Shown: positions 40,101 through 52,100 of the stretch, one piece after another
Layout of the letters: each line of letters opens with the position of its first letter
How positions within the stretch are numbered: position 1 is the first letter of the stretch
Source: Siphonodentalium dalli
Lineage: Eukaryota > Mollusca > Scaphopoda > Gadilida > Siphonodentaliidae
Direction of reading: 5' to 3'
NCBI GenBank assembly: GCA_032622095.1
Contig: CP136066.1
Location: 101,453,319-101,517,318, forward strand
DNA length: 64,000 nt
The notes under the pieces: model-generated
The model's database searches: none
What the model saw: only the letters and a program-made list of their open reading frames with translations
What the model was told of the DNA's origin: nothing
Position numbers and translations under genes: made by a program

Positions 40101-43100
40101 ACAAACAATGATGCATACAATCGGCAAACAATGCAAGTTTTAACATGTATGGACCAGCCTGTTTACTTTCAAAATTGGAAATAGGGAGATTTGTCCTCAG
40201 AAATAGGGAGATTTAGTGAAAAATAGGGAGATTTTTTTCAATGTCAGTATCATGGAAAAAAACTTTATATTTTTCATCTAAATGTCATATAGACTGTTTG
40301 TTGCATTTGATTTGCATCTGCCACAATTAACGACCTTGACACCGACTACCGAGTGTCTCTAATTTCTAAAATCACTGATTCATTGGGAGTAAAATTACGA
40401 TTTTCCGGTTTATATGGATCACGTTTTATTTTGAACAAGGCAATACGATTAAAACTATATTTGCACACTATAAAATGGTGCTCTCGGATAATTTTGTCGC
40501 CAAATATATTCAGTAACATCAGGTAACATCGGTGAATTTAAAGCGAGTACGCATTGACAAATAGTTTGAGGTCCGTTCGATTCGCGTTCTGTTATTGCGT
40601 ATATAAAACACGGAATACCACAAAGACGGAAACGGAACTAACAAAACAAACAAAAAGTTTAAATCGGCAATAATAATAATTTGAGTCGGCAGTTTTAAAG
40701 CAGAAACCAACACTTTATTACGTGTGGCCAAAAAGGAAGGCATATTATAATCCTTGTCTGGACATTGAAGACCGCATTTACTTAGGCTACTCAACGCTGT
40801 TAAACAAAAGAGTCAACTTGTGTCAACATTTTGTCACTGTTTGACTCGCAGGCGATATATTCATAATTGATTTGTAACACTATAGCATGTATGGCTTATC
40901 GCTTGCTACAGCTGTAGGCTAATTTTTGGATTCATCTTTTAAATCGGGAGATTTCGTTTCCCGATCGGGAGCACAGGAGAAATGACACAAAATCGGGAGA
41001 CTCCCGCCGAAATCGGGAAAGTAAACAGGTCTGGTATGGACTCATTGCAATGCACTGAACTCATTAGAGAATTCATTAACATATAGCCTATTATAGGTGG
41101 ACCGGACCGTTTTGGACCGGTCCAGGCATGTGTACCGGACCAGAATGGCCTGGACCGGCCCAGACTGGACCGCCTTGGCAGTGGACCGGACCAAGGTGGT
41201 CCGGTCCGATCCGCATCACTAATTGATTGACAGATGTCGACTTGATAACACAAGGTGCATGACTTTGTTTTTTATTGCCAACACAGTTCCATATAATCCT
41301 GCGTTAATATTGAAAAATTAGGAACAAAGATAAATGTGGTTAGGAATAATGACCGTGAAGTCGAGATAATACACGGACAATTCTATATTATTAAAATTCC
41401 TTGAATTAAAAATACTTACCTGACTTACCTGCATATATAAAATACTTGTTTTATACTAAAAACAGAAATGATACATACCGGCAATATATCCCTGGTGTAC
41501 ATTCCATTCGGCCATGTGTATTTGCCATTCGGCGAGTGTGTAATGCAGTTACAAACTCTGACACTGTGGCCGAATGGCAAGTACACCGCAGTTACAGCAC
41601 TTGGACACTTGTTTTGTCCAATGGGGTATAATGTTCAATCATCATTTAGAATTTTCTAGATTTTATTTTTATTTACAGTGACTACAGTAGTCTGAATCCT
41701 TCTGATATTAAAGTAAACTGTAACAAGGTAAGTAGCTAAGACAACCAGGCAAAATGACTAGTGGCTCTCATAGTATAAAATAGCCATGCATTAAAATTTC
41801 ACTTGCTGTTATTTGGACATCCTTCATCAAACAGGGGTCGATTTAATGTTTTAATTTTGTGAAGCATTTTGCAGCACTGGGTAGATTTTGTATAGCATTT
41901 CCAACCAATCCATGTTTTTATACGCCCATTTGGGTTGTCCGTCCGTCTGGTTTTTGGTTTCCGGATGATAAATTTAGATTGAATCGAGTGAACTGAACCA
42001 AATTTGGTATGTTAGTTTACCACACAGATCAAGTTCAAATATGGGTTTCGTCCGCATTATTTTGACTGAGTTATGCCCCTTTTTAGCTCAACTTTACTTT
42101 GTAAAGTTTGAGCTATTGCCATGGCTTTGTCGTCCGTCGTCCGTGTGTGCGTAAGGCGTCAACAATACAGGCTACATGTCGTACCTTTGGTCGGATCATT
42201 ATGAAATTTGTCATAGCTGTTGACATCAACATTTAGACCAGAATGATTTCTTGGATTTCAAAATTCAATCCATTAGCACGGGCTACAGGCCGTATTGTTT
42301 GTCTGATCGTCATGAAATTTGTCACGGATGTTAATATTGACATGTAGATGGGAACGAGTAATTTTGGGGTCATTCGGCCAAAAAACATGGCCGCCAGCAG
42401 CCATCTTGGATTTTACTCTTTGTATGACTAAATTCTTTAGCACGGGCTACAGGTCGTACCTTTAGTCTGATCATCATAAAATTTGTCATGGCTGTTGAAA
42501 TTGGAATGTAGATGGGAACGAGTCATTTTGGGGTCATTTGGATTTCAAAATTTAATCCATTAGCACGGGCCACAGGTCGTACTGTTCGTCTGATCATCAT
42601 GAAATTTGTCATGGATGATAATAATGACATGTAATTGGGAACGAGTCAGTTTGGGGTCATTCGGCAAAAAAACATGGCCGCCAGCGGCCATCTTGGATTA
42701 AAAAAATTAATCCATTAGCACGGGCCACAGGTTGTACTGTTCGTCTGATCATCATGAAATTTGTCATGGATGATAATATTGACATGTAGATGGGAACGAG
42801 TAATTTTGGGGCCATTCGGTCAAAAAACATGGCCACCAGCAGCCATCTTGGATTTTACTCTTTGTATGACTAAATTCTTTAGCACGGGCTACAGGTCGTA
42901 CCTTTAGTCTGATCATCATAAAAATTGTCATGGATGTTAACTATGACATGTTGATGGGTACGACTCATTTTGGGGTCATTCGCCTGAAAAACATGGCCGC
43001 CAGCAGCCATCTTGGATTTTACTCTTTGTATGACTAAATCCTTTAGCACGGGCTACAGGTCGTACCTTTAGTCTGATCATCATAAAATATGTCATGGCTG

Positions 43101-46100
43101 TTGAAATTGGAATGTAGATGGGAACGAGTCATTTTGGGGTCATTCGGACAAAAAACATGGCCGCCAGCGGCCATCTTGGATTAAAAAAAATTAATCGATT
43201 AGCACGGGCCACAGGTCGTACTGTTCGTCTGATCATCATGAAATTTATCATGGATGATAATATTGACATGTAGATGGGAACGAGTAATTTTGGGGCCATT
43301 CGGTCAAAAAACATGGCCACCAGCAGCCATCTTGGATTTTACTCTTTGTAGGACTAAATTCTTTAGCACGGGCTACAGGTCGTACCTTTAGTCTGATCAT
43401 CATAAAAATTGTCATGGATGTTAACAATGACATGTAGATGGGAACGACTCATTTTGGGGTCATTCGCCTAAAAAACATGGTCGCCAGCAGCCATCTTGGA
43501 TTTTACTCCTTGTATGACTAAATCCTTTAGCACGGGCTACAGGTCGTACCTTTAGTCTGATCATCATAAAATTTGTATTGAATGTTAATAATGACATGTA
43601 ATTGGGAACTAGTCATTTTGGGGTCATTCAGCCAAAAAACATGGCCGCCAGCAGCCATCTTGGATTTTACTCTTTGTATGACTAAATCGTTTAGCACGGG
43701 CTACAGGTCGTATTAGACATTCAACTTTTTCCACATTCCTAATCGCTCCATTGACTGTAATACATTAAATTATTCCCGTTCCAAGTTGAGCTACAGTGTC
43801 ATTGACACTTTCATTTTACTTAGATTTTATTTTTGTTATTATTTCGTCTTAAGTCAAAGGTTTCAAACAAATGAATTAAACCTTGCCCCACTCTACTCCA
43901 GAAACGGGCATATTATGCCTCACCCCAACAGCATGCTCTTGTTTCATTGTAAATTTGTCGGGAATGCGAATCCAGTTAAGTCGAGCCCTGTCATCAAGCG
44001 ACCTTGTATGACAATTGTTGGGAGCTGAAATTTTTTAATTAGAACTTATGGCTTTAACCCTTCCATGACTGCAGCTTCCTGAAATTTTGCGAAAACCCGT
44101 GCCAATGCATTCTCTTATATATGAGAGTCTGTTTCATTCTCACCAATAATAAGTTTCCTTTCATAAGAGAATGCACTGGCTTACAAGGTCAAGGTCAATA
44201 TTGTTACGCCAATGATTCTCTTATATATGTGGGTCTCCCATTGGCTTACAAGGTCAAGGTCAATATTGTTATGCCAATGATTCTCTTATATATGTGGGTC
44301 TCCCATTGGCTTACAAGGTCAATTTCAATATTGTTACGCCAATGATTCTCTTATATATGTGGATCTCCCATTGGCTTACAAGATCAAGGTTAATATTATT
44401 ACGCCAATGATTCTCTTATATATGTGGGTCTCCCATTGGCTTACAAGATCAAGGTTAATATTGTTACGCCAATGATTCTCTTATATATGTGGGTCTCCCA
44501 TTGGCTTACAAGGTCAAGGTTAATATTGTTACGCCAATGATTTTCTTATATATGTGGGTCTCCCATTGGCTTACAAGATACAGGTCAATATTGTTAGGCC
44601 CATGCATTCTCTTATATATGCCAACTCACATATATAAGAGAATGCATTGGCTGACATTGACTGACAATGTCCATGTAAATATTGTTAGTCCAGTGCATTT
44701 TCTTATATATGCAAACTCACATATATAAGAGATTGCACTGGCTTACAAGGTCACGGTAAATATTATTGGGCAATGCATTCTCTTATATATGTAAGGCTCA
44801 CATATATAAGAGAATGCTTTGGATTACAAGGTCAAGGTAAATACTGTTAGGCCAAGGCATTCTCTTATATATGCGAACTCACATATATAAGAGAATGTAT
44901 TGGCTTTCTAGGTCAAGGTAAATATTGGCTCACATATATAAGAGAATGCATTGGCTAACATGGTCAAGGTAAATATTGTTAGGCCAATGCATTCTCTTAT
45001 ATATGCGAGGCTCACATATATAAGAGAATGCATTGGCACAGGGTTTTCACGAAATTTCAGGAAGCTCCAGTCATGGAAAGGTTAATAATATTCTCTTATC
45101 TCCCAATTAAAAATAGTATACAATTAATATTTCCATAATTCCAGGCATTTGATGCTGCATTTAAACTTGGTGTTCTTCGGCTGATTGAACCATTGGATAT
45201 GGAGTTTGCGAAAATTCCGGACAAGCTTATCGTTATGACATACCTGCATCAGCTCAGGTCCTACTTTAGTGGAAAGGTGCTAGAGGTCCATCAGTTGGAA
45301 CCCACTACCAGTGCTAGTTCATACGGTGTACAGGTTCGTAAAGCCGACACAGAAATTGACGCCAGAATAACGGAGGAGATGTATGGACATGCTCTGCCGC
45401 GAACTTTGCAGTCACCCGACAGAGAATCAGTTGGAAGTCCCGGGGATGATACACGGAGTTTGACATCGTCAAATTCTGCCTCGAGTGTGATTGAACGGAC
45501 TGAGCGAAGTAAATCTCCGGACAGTTCTTTAGGACTTGATACTGCTTTGAATAGCAGTCGGAGTCCTTCTAAGTCACCAAGTTCGGACAGTTTGGGTAAG
45601 AAGAAATCTAAGGCACCAATTCCACCATCCCAGCCAGGTTCCGAGCCAGTTTCGTTGAATCCATTTGATGAGGACGAAGATGTGTCTAGTCAGTCAGCTG
45701 TGATAATGAGTGGGTGAGTGAAAGTTCATTTGGCCCCAACAGCCAGGATAGCACAGTAAAGGCTCCTAATAACAAGTGCCTTATATCCACCATGAGTCTA
45801 ATGACTCAAATGTTACCTGGTAATATTGCCATTTACTGTACCATTGTAGGGTTCCTTAACATGCGCACGGAACAGCCATTAGTGTCAGCCCCCGTTCTGA
45901 CATGTGCCCAGCACAGTGTCATCCCAGTTTCCAAGTATTTGCAATTAATTGGGACTGAAAATGTGACTATTTTTTAATATTTGATCATTTTTATTGGAAA
46001 TCTATCTTTTAAAACAATTTTAGCCCTTTCATGACGGGAGCTGAGCTGGTGCAGTATTAAAGGTCCTGTGCCAGTGCATTCTCTTATATCTACGAGTCTC

Positions 46101-49100
46101 CCATAGGGAACCTCACATATATAAGAGAATGCACTGGTTTACATCGTCAAGGTAAATATTGTTAGGCCAATGTATTCTCTTATATATTGTCGGTGTGCTT
46201 CGGAAATGTCGTATACTGCGATTTTTGTCATTTTGGCGCGAAATATTTTTATTGCAGAATCGGATTCTACGTCATCGATTACAGCGGGAAAATTCAATCC
46301 TGGCTAGAAAGCCCCTCCTAGAACAAATTTATGACGTGTTCTTATTATGCATTTTTTTGATTGGTGAATTTCTTGTGCTTCCGAAATGTCGTATAAGTTA
46401 TACGACATTTCTGAATTATATTTGTTGACCGCATGGTGTTATACGTCATTTCGGAATTACGTCCCATCATTTGAAAGCGACCAAACATCGTTTGAAAGCG
46501 ACCAATCCCACGACTAGAACTTAAAATATGATTATTATACCCCCACTTTCGAAGAAAATGGGGGGTATACTGGATTGACTGCGTCCGTCCGTCTGTCTGT
46601 CCGTCACGCTTTCTCCGTCCGTCCGTCCGTCCGTCCGTCCGTCCGTCCGACCTCATAACTCGAACAACTATGAACCGATTTCAATAATTTTTTGTATGCA
46701 ATCTCCTTAGGACGGTCTCTCCGCATGATGCTAATTGCGGTTCTTCAAGTTACGCCTCTTTTTCGACTTATTTTGACTTAGAAAATTCTGTCCGACTTAA
46801 TAACTTTAACAAATATGAACCGATTTCAATAATTTTTGGTATACATGCTTCTCACAATACTCTCTCTACATGATGCGGCTAGGGATTGGCTCGAGACTGT
46901 TTTTCGTAATATTACACCTCATTTTCGACTTATTTTGACTTAGAAAATTCTGTCTGACTTAATAACTTTAACAAATATGAGCCGATTTGAATAATTTTTT
47001 TTGTACAAGCTTCTTGTGACACCATATCGATATTATTAGTCCGAATTTTTCTTTAAAGTTTTAAAAATCTTTTTGGTTGAGTTTACGGATAATGCGGGTT
47101 GAATTTGCCACGGTGGGGGTATGCTAGCACTCGAGTGCACACCTCTTGTTAATCATAATTGTAAGACCAACATGTGTATATATACACCACCATTAACAAA
47201 TCCAGCCTAATTGTCCAAATGTGTTTATGTATATATTCATTTAGATCAATAATTCTCATATTTTCAGTTTATAGCTTTCATAGCCAGTCATGGCAGACCA
47301 GGTTGAACGTGCTCCCATGCTCCCATGCCCCAGCACCCCACTATTCAACATATTTATTATTTGTATATAGTATTTTATGTTTACGAGGTTTCGAGGAGAT
47401 ATCTCCTTGGAATTGAAATTCCTAGCAGATATTTGCTTGGAATATGGTCCATTATGGAGATATCTCCTTGGATCCAAGGAGATATCTGCTTGGATTATGG
47501 AGATATCTCCTTGGATCATAGGAGTTATCTCCTCGCAACTACGAGATATCTGCTTGAAATATTTCCAACGAGATATCTCCTTGAAACTGAGGAGATATCT
47601 CCATAATCCAAGCAGATATCTGCTCGGATTATGGAGATATCTCCTTGAAATAGTTTTCAACGAGATATCTCCTTGGACTCAGTACTCTGTAGACGATTCT
47701 CACAGATATCTGCTTGAAAATATTCCTAGCAGATATCTGCTTGGATTATAGAGATATCTCCTTGGAAAACCGCGGCCATGAAATATTAATGATTTCTCCA
47801 CAGTACATATATCTATGATCGAAATACATCCAAGCAGATATCATGCTCGGAATATGGAGATATCTCCTTGAAATATTTTTCAAGCAGATATCTCCATAAT
47901 GCGAGCAGATATCTGCTTGGATCCAAGGAGATATCTCCTTGAACATATTTCAAGGAGATATCTCCATATTGCGAGCAGATATCTGATCTCCTTGGATCTA
48001 AGCAGATATCTGCTCGCATTATGGAGATATATCTTCGGTTTCAAGGAGATATCTCCTTGAAAACATTTCCGAGGAGATATCTCCATATTCCATGCAGATA
48101 TCTCCTTGAAACCGAGGAGATATATCCATAATGCGAGCAGATATCTGCTTGGATCCAAGGAGATATCTACGAAAACGAATATTTGCAGAGATGGCGCCCC
48201 ATATAAGCCCGATCGCTATGGGTAGTGGAAATGGTATTGACATACATATTATTTGATTTAAATTGGATATTAATGATTTATGAGTCATTTTGAAGATATT
48301 AGAACACACTATCAGAACGTATAAAAATTGTTCTGATTAGAGCATTGATGCTGACAACAGAGGGCAAACTGTCACGACACGATCATGAAAATGCAAATCA
48401 ACGATCAACTGAATGTCATCTTTAATGGTATAGGGTGCATTTACATTGCTATAGAACTGTACACAGATCTACACGCAGACTAGTGTAAACGGGTTGATAT
48501 AGAAATGCACACAGAAAGAAAACGGTATTAGTTAGTGTGAGCAAAAATCGTGTCCGATATACGTCATGGGTCATCGCCGAAGCATTGTGACAGGCAAATC
48601 TGTTTTGATTAATTGTTACTCAGGCTTGGCGAATGTGTTTTAGTGTTCGATGTCATTTCAACCCGTGTATTTCGAATATTGAACACGGACAGGGAATTGA
48701 AACTTTGGTCAAAGTTTTCAACAGTTAGAAATTTCAAACCTGACACAACATTAGTTGTAATTTCCAAACCAACAATAGGTTGAAAATTATCTTTTAGTTT
48801 GATTTTCAAACATTTTATTGGGGGGGGGGGGGTATTGTTTTCGGACCAATATTTGCGTAATATCCTACTTTTTATAAAAATTTTGGGCTGGAATGGCCAT
48901 CGATCAGCTTGAAGTTTTCCAACCTTATCATGGGGGTGGGTGTCAGGTTGGAAATTTCCAACACTTGGAAAGATTGTGTCCTGGTCCCTCCCCGTGGCCA
49001 GTCAAAAACTGCTAGTTAATTTAAGAAAACAATTTTGTCCTACATTTGGCCAACATTGTCATTGGAATTGTCATCAGTTGGAATTTTTAATACATTTGGT

Positions 49101-52100
49101 CAAATAAAGGGTGTTGTAGGGTGGATACCCATTCCATACAGATCCAAAATGGCCACCGCCCAGATGGTGTCAAACAGGAGACCTATAGATATATCGATGA
49201 TCACCTGAAATCCTAAATATTGGTAGAATCGCCATCTAAAGCTATATGGGTGCCTCTCTATTTGTGCACACGGTTGTTTATTATGTGCGATTTGCATTCT
49301 TTCTTCGAACCATTATCAAGTGGTATAAAGATGCACTTTAAATACATGCGGCACATACCAAATCGCTGTTGTCTGCTGATAGTTGATCCATTTTTATGTC
49401 TGGCCTAAACTGACACGACTCGTAATGAATTGTCAATTACCAGAGTACTGATCAGCGCGCGTTCACTATTGGTAATTATGTTGTGATCACGGTAATGCGC
49501 GACACCTGACTTCATACAGATCTGTATACAGATCTACAGCAGTGTAAATACAGCCATAACACAAATAACTTCCAGTTGGTGGACGTGTTGGTGCTGTTCA
49601 TGTAGTCTTATGATGTTCAATTAACAGGTGGTTACCCACTGGTACCAATAAATCCCAACAAATGCTTTTTGCAACAGATTACGTAACCAGATATCAAAAT
49701 GTAAAGTTAATGAATAATATACAATAAGACTTTGACTGCCACATTGAGAATGACAATCAAATACGCCCTCATTTGAGCCCATGCATTGGTGATACTAATA
49801 ATACCAATCGTGTGTTTATTAGATGTTTATTCATACATAATCAGTCATTTCATGTGTGTATATATGATTACGATTGCCAATATATCCGTTAAATGAACAA
49901 ATTTTGTAAAACAACACGTTATGTAACAGGAATTAGTACCTGATTTGTATACCTTAGCAACCATTAATTTGTGACCGCAATATTGTGTAATAAGATGAAC
50001 ACATTCATTTCCCTCTGATGGTAATTTGTGTAAACTAGTTAATTAGAATATATCATGCTTAAAATATAATGCTTTATCGTATAAAATATGTTCATTACTC
50101 GACAATATTCGCCATGACCAAACCACCAAACGTTTCATTTCATATAGACACCGTTTCGTTTAAGGTTAGAGTAATGGGCACATTTTATGCAATTTAAAGC
50201 AGTTTTCGATCATGTACTAAAATTTACGGAGATTTACAGGATTTAAAGAAAATAATCCCATCTGACTACCATGCATTCTACGATAGACTAGCTCTTGTCT
50301 AAAACAAAATAAGCTAATATAGCACTGACATGAGCAATATGATGCTTTCGATGTTATTGTGATTATATAGTTTCAAACTATTTCCGTGTGTGTCAGATTA
50401 TCGATACTTTATTATTATTTGTTTAAATTGGTATTGTTTAAATTGGTATTTTCTTTTTATTATTATGTTTCAATAACATATCAATATTAATACTTAATTC
50501 ATTTTGAACAAAACGTCATTCCAATTATTCCAACTGATTCTTAATATATATCTTTAATTATCCTCCATTACTGAAGATTATATATGAACAAATGGCAAAT
50601 AAAGAACATGAACATGCAGTGGTTATGGGTTGTTGTCCATCGTCTGCTATATAATACACTTGTCATTCTGGTTAGTTTCATAATTAAGTGTAATTGGACA
50701 TATCTAAATTACGTATTGGATGTAATAGGAATTGGTAACATCACATTATCTCAGCATTGTGGGTACACAACGATTATTTAGCTTAATTGAGGACCCCAGT
50801 ATTCTTATATGATCGTAAAATGTTACAGAAACACACATTCATTGTCATCCAATGTTTATAGAGCATTCCCTACATTGGAATTGTGTGAATTGTGTGAATA
50901 ATTAATAGCCATCATAGTTCGGACATAGTGTCGAAATGTCGTATATGTCGGACATACATGAACAATAGATCTGAATTGTTGTAAACATGTCGTATAATCT
51001 GTTTATAATTCCGAAATGTCGTATGAGCTCTAATATCCATATAAGGCAGTATATCGATAAGCCATGATATCCATTGAATAGAGGGCCTATAAATTAGTCT
51101 CCATGCCTGACGACATTGTTGTAGGTCATACAGAAGAAGAATTATTTAGTTTTTTTGCTCTCCTGTAAAATTTAGTTTTGGCGGCAAATTTTATTATACG
51201 ACATTTCCGAAGCACACCGACGATATGCGAGTTGAAATGTGCTTCATAGATCATTGATTTGTAGTGCTGGGACGGTTGTCCGGATATCCGGTTATGGTTC
51301 GGTTACGCGTATCAACCGGTTGGAGGAGGCCACAACCGGATAACCGTACTATTGATAACGATCGTACTATCATCATAGTACTCCGTGTAACTGTTGCCGA
51401 AATCATTTACGGAAGTTTAAGTAACGAGAGTAAGTAATAAGAAGCCGCTTAGAAGCGATTTGGACAGTTGATTGTTTATTCATATACCCCACAACACAAG
51501 CCCGTTTGATCACCGGCGGCTTTTCTAGACAATGAAACCAACAACTACACTCTGTGTCAGTCTGGGAATCACTTGCTACACATTCAATGCCAATTTCCTT
51601 TGGCGGCATTACATGACGTTCCGGCTGCACGCGCACCGCGGCATACATCAAAGCAATCAAGTCTAGACTTTTACTACGTCATCAATAGTCTGTCTGTTTT
51701 CTTGAAACTGTCCCCCCTTTGTCATTATCATTAGTTCGTCTCAAAGCGATGGCAGAAGACCTACAAAAACGGAAATCAAACGTTTGGGGACATTTAGTCC
51801 TAATTGAAGATGACGAAAAAAAGAGAAGAAATGGGCGGAATGCAAGGTCTGCCGAACGCGATTTGTTTATTCTGGATCAACATCCAATATGAAGTCGCAC
51901 ATCCAGAAAATACAGAATGGCCTACTGGGAGTGGGAACTCAGAGTATATCTAGTGATGTGTTCGATAACTTTATTTCCTAAACACTGGCTGGGGCTTCTG
52001 TAATGAATCACGACGATTTAATTTTGTTTGAATTTGTTTATTAAATAATTGAAGTAACATCGTGGAGCCACTGTGATTAATACATACCTACCTATACCCA

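Larger units (their letters stand above)
46188..51222. mobile_element. 5-kb TIR element, unclassified
   Basis: 5035 bp. The left end GTCGGTGTGCTTCGGAAATG + TCGTATA is repeated inverted at the right (51195-51221), about 27 bp perfect plus one mismatched outer base. ATAT flanks both sides (46184-46187, 51223-51226); removing one copy rebuilds the MITE sequence. GAAATGTCGTAT motifs recur near both ends (46196, 46384, inverted 46402; 50934, 51005). No transposase was recognised. Inside lie a hairpin-GTCC element and the GATATC satellite. A 3-4-bp duplication fits several DNA-transposon superfamilies; I cannot choose one. Confidence 0.75.

Noticed and set aside
44160-44580. Regular repeats resembling a CRISPR array.
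   Set aside because: Units of 65 bp are repeated whole, with no unique spacers, in animal DNA, and lie within MITE ends.
45714-45977. ORF continuing past EHBP1 exon 10.
   Set aside because: It is a different frame within the intron; the exon's own frame stops at TGA 45715, and splicing at GG|GTGAGT fits the phase.
47256-48309. Overlapping ORFs of 66-134 codons on both strands in the GATATC array.
   Set aside because: The repeat units simply contain few stops in any frame. Peptides are monotonous and open on both strands, as expected of palindromic DNA.
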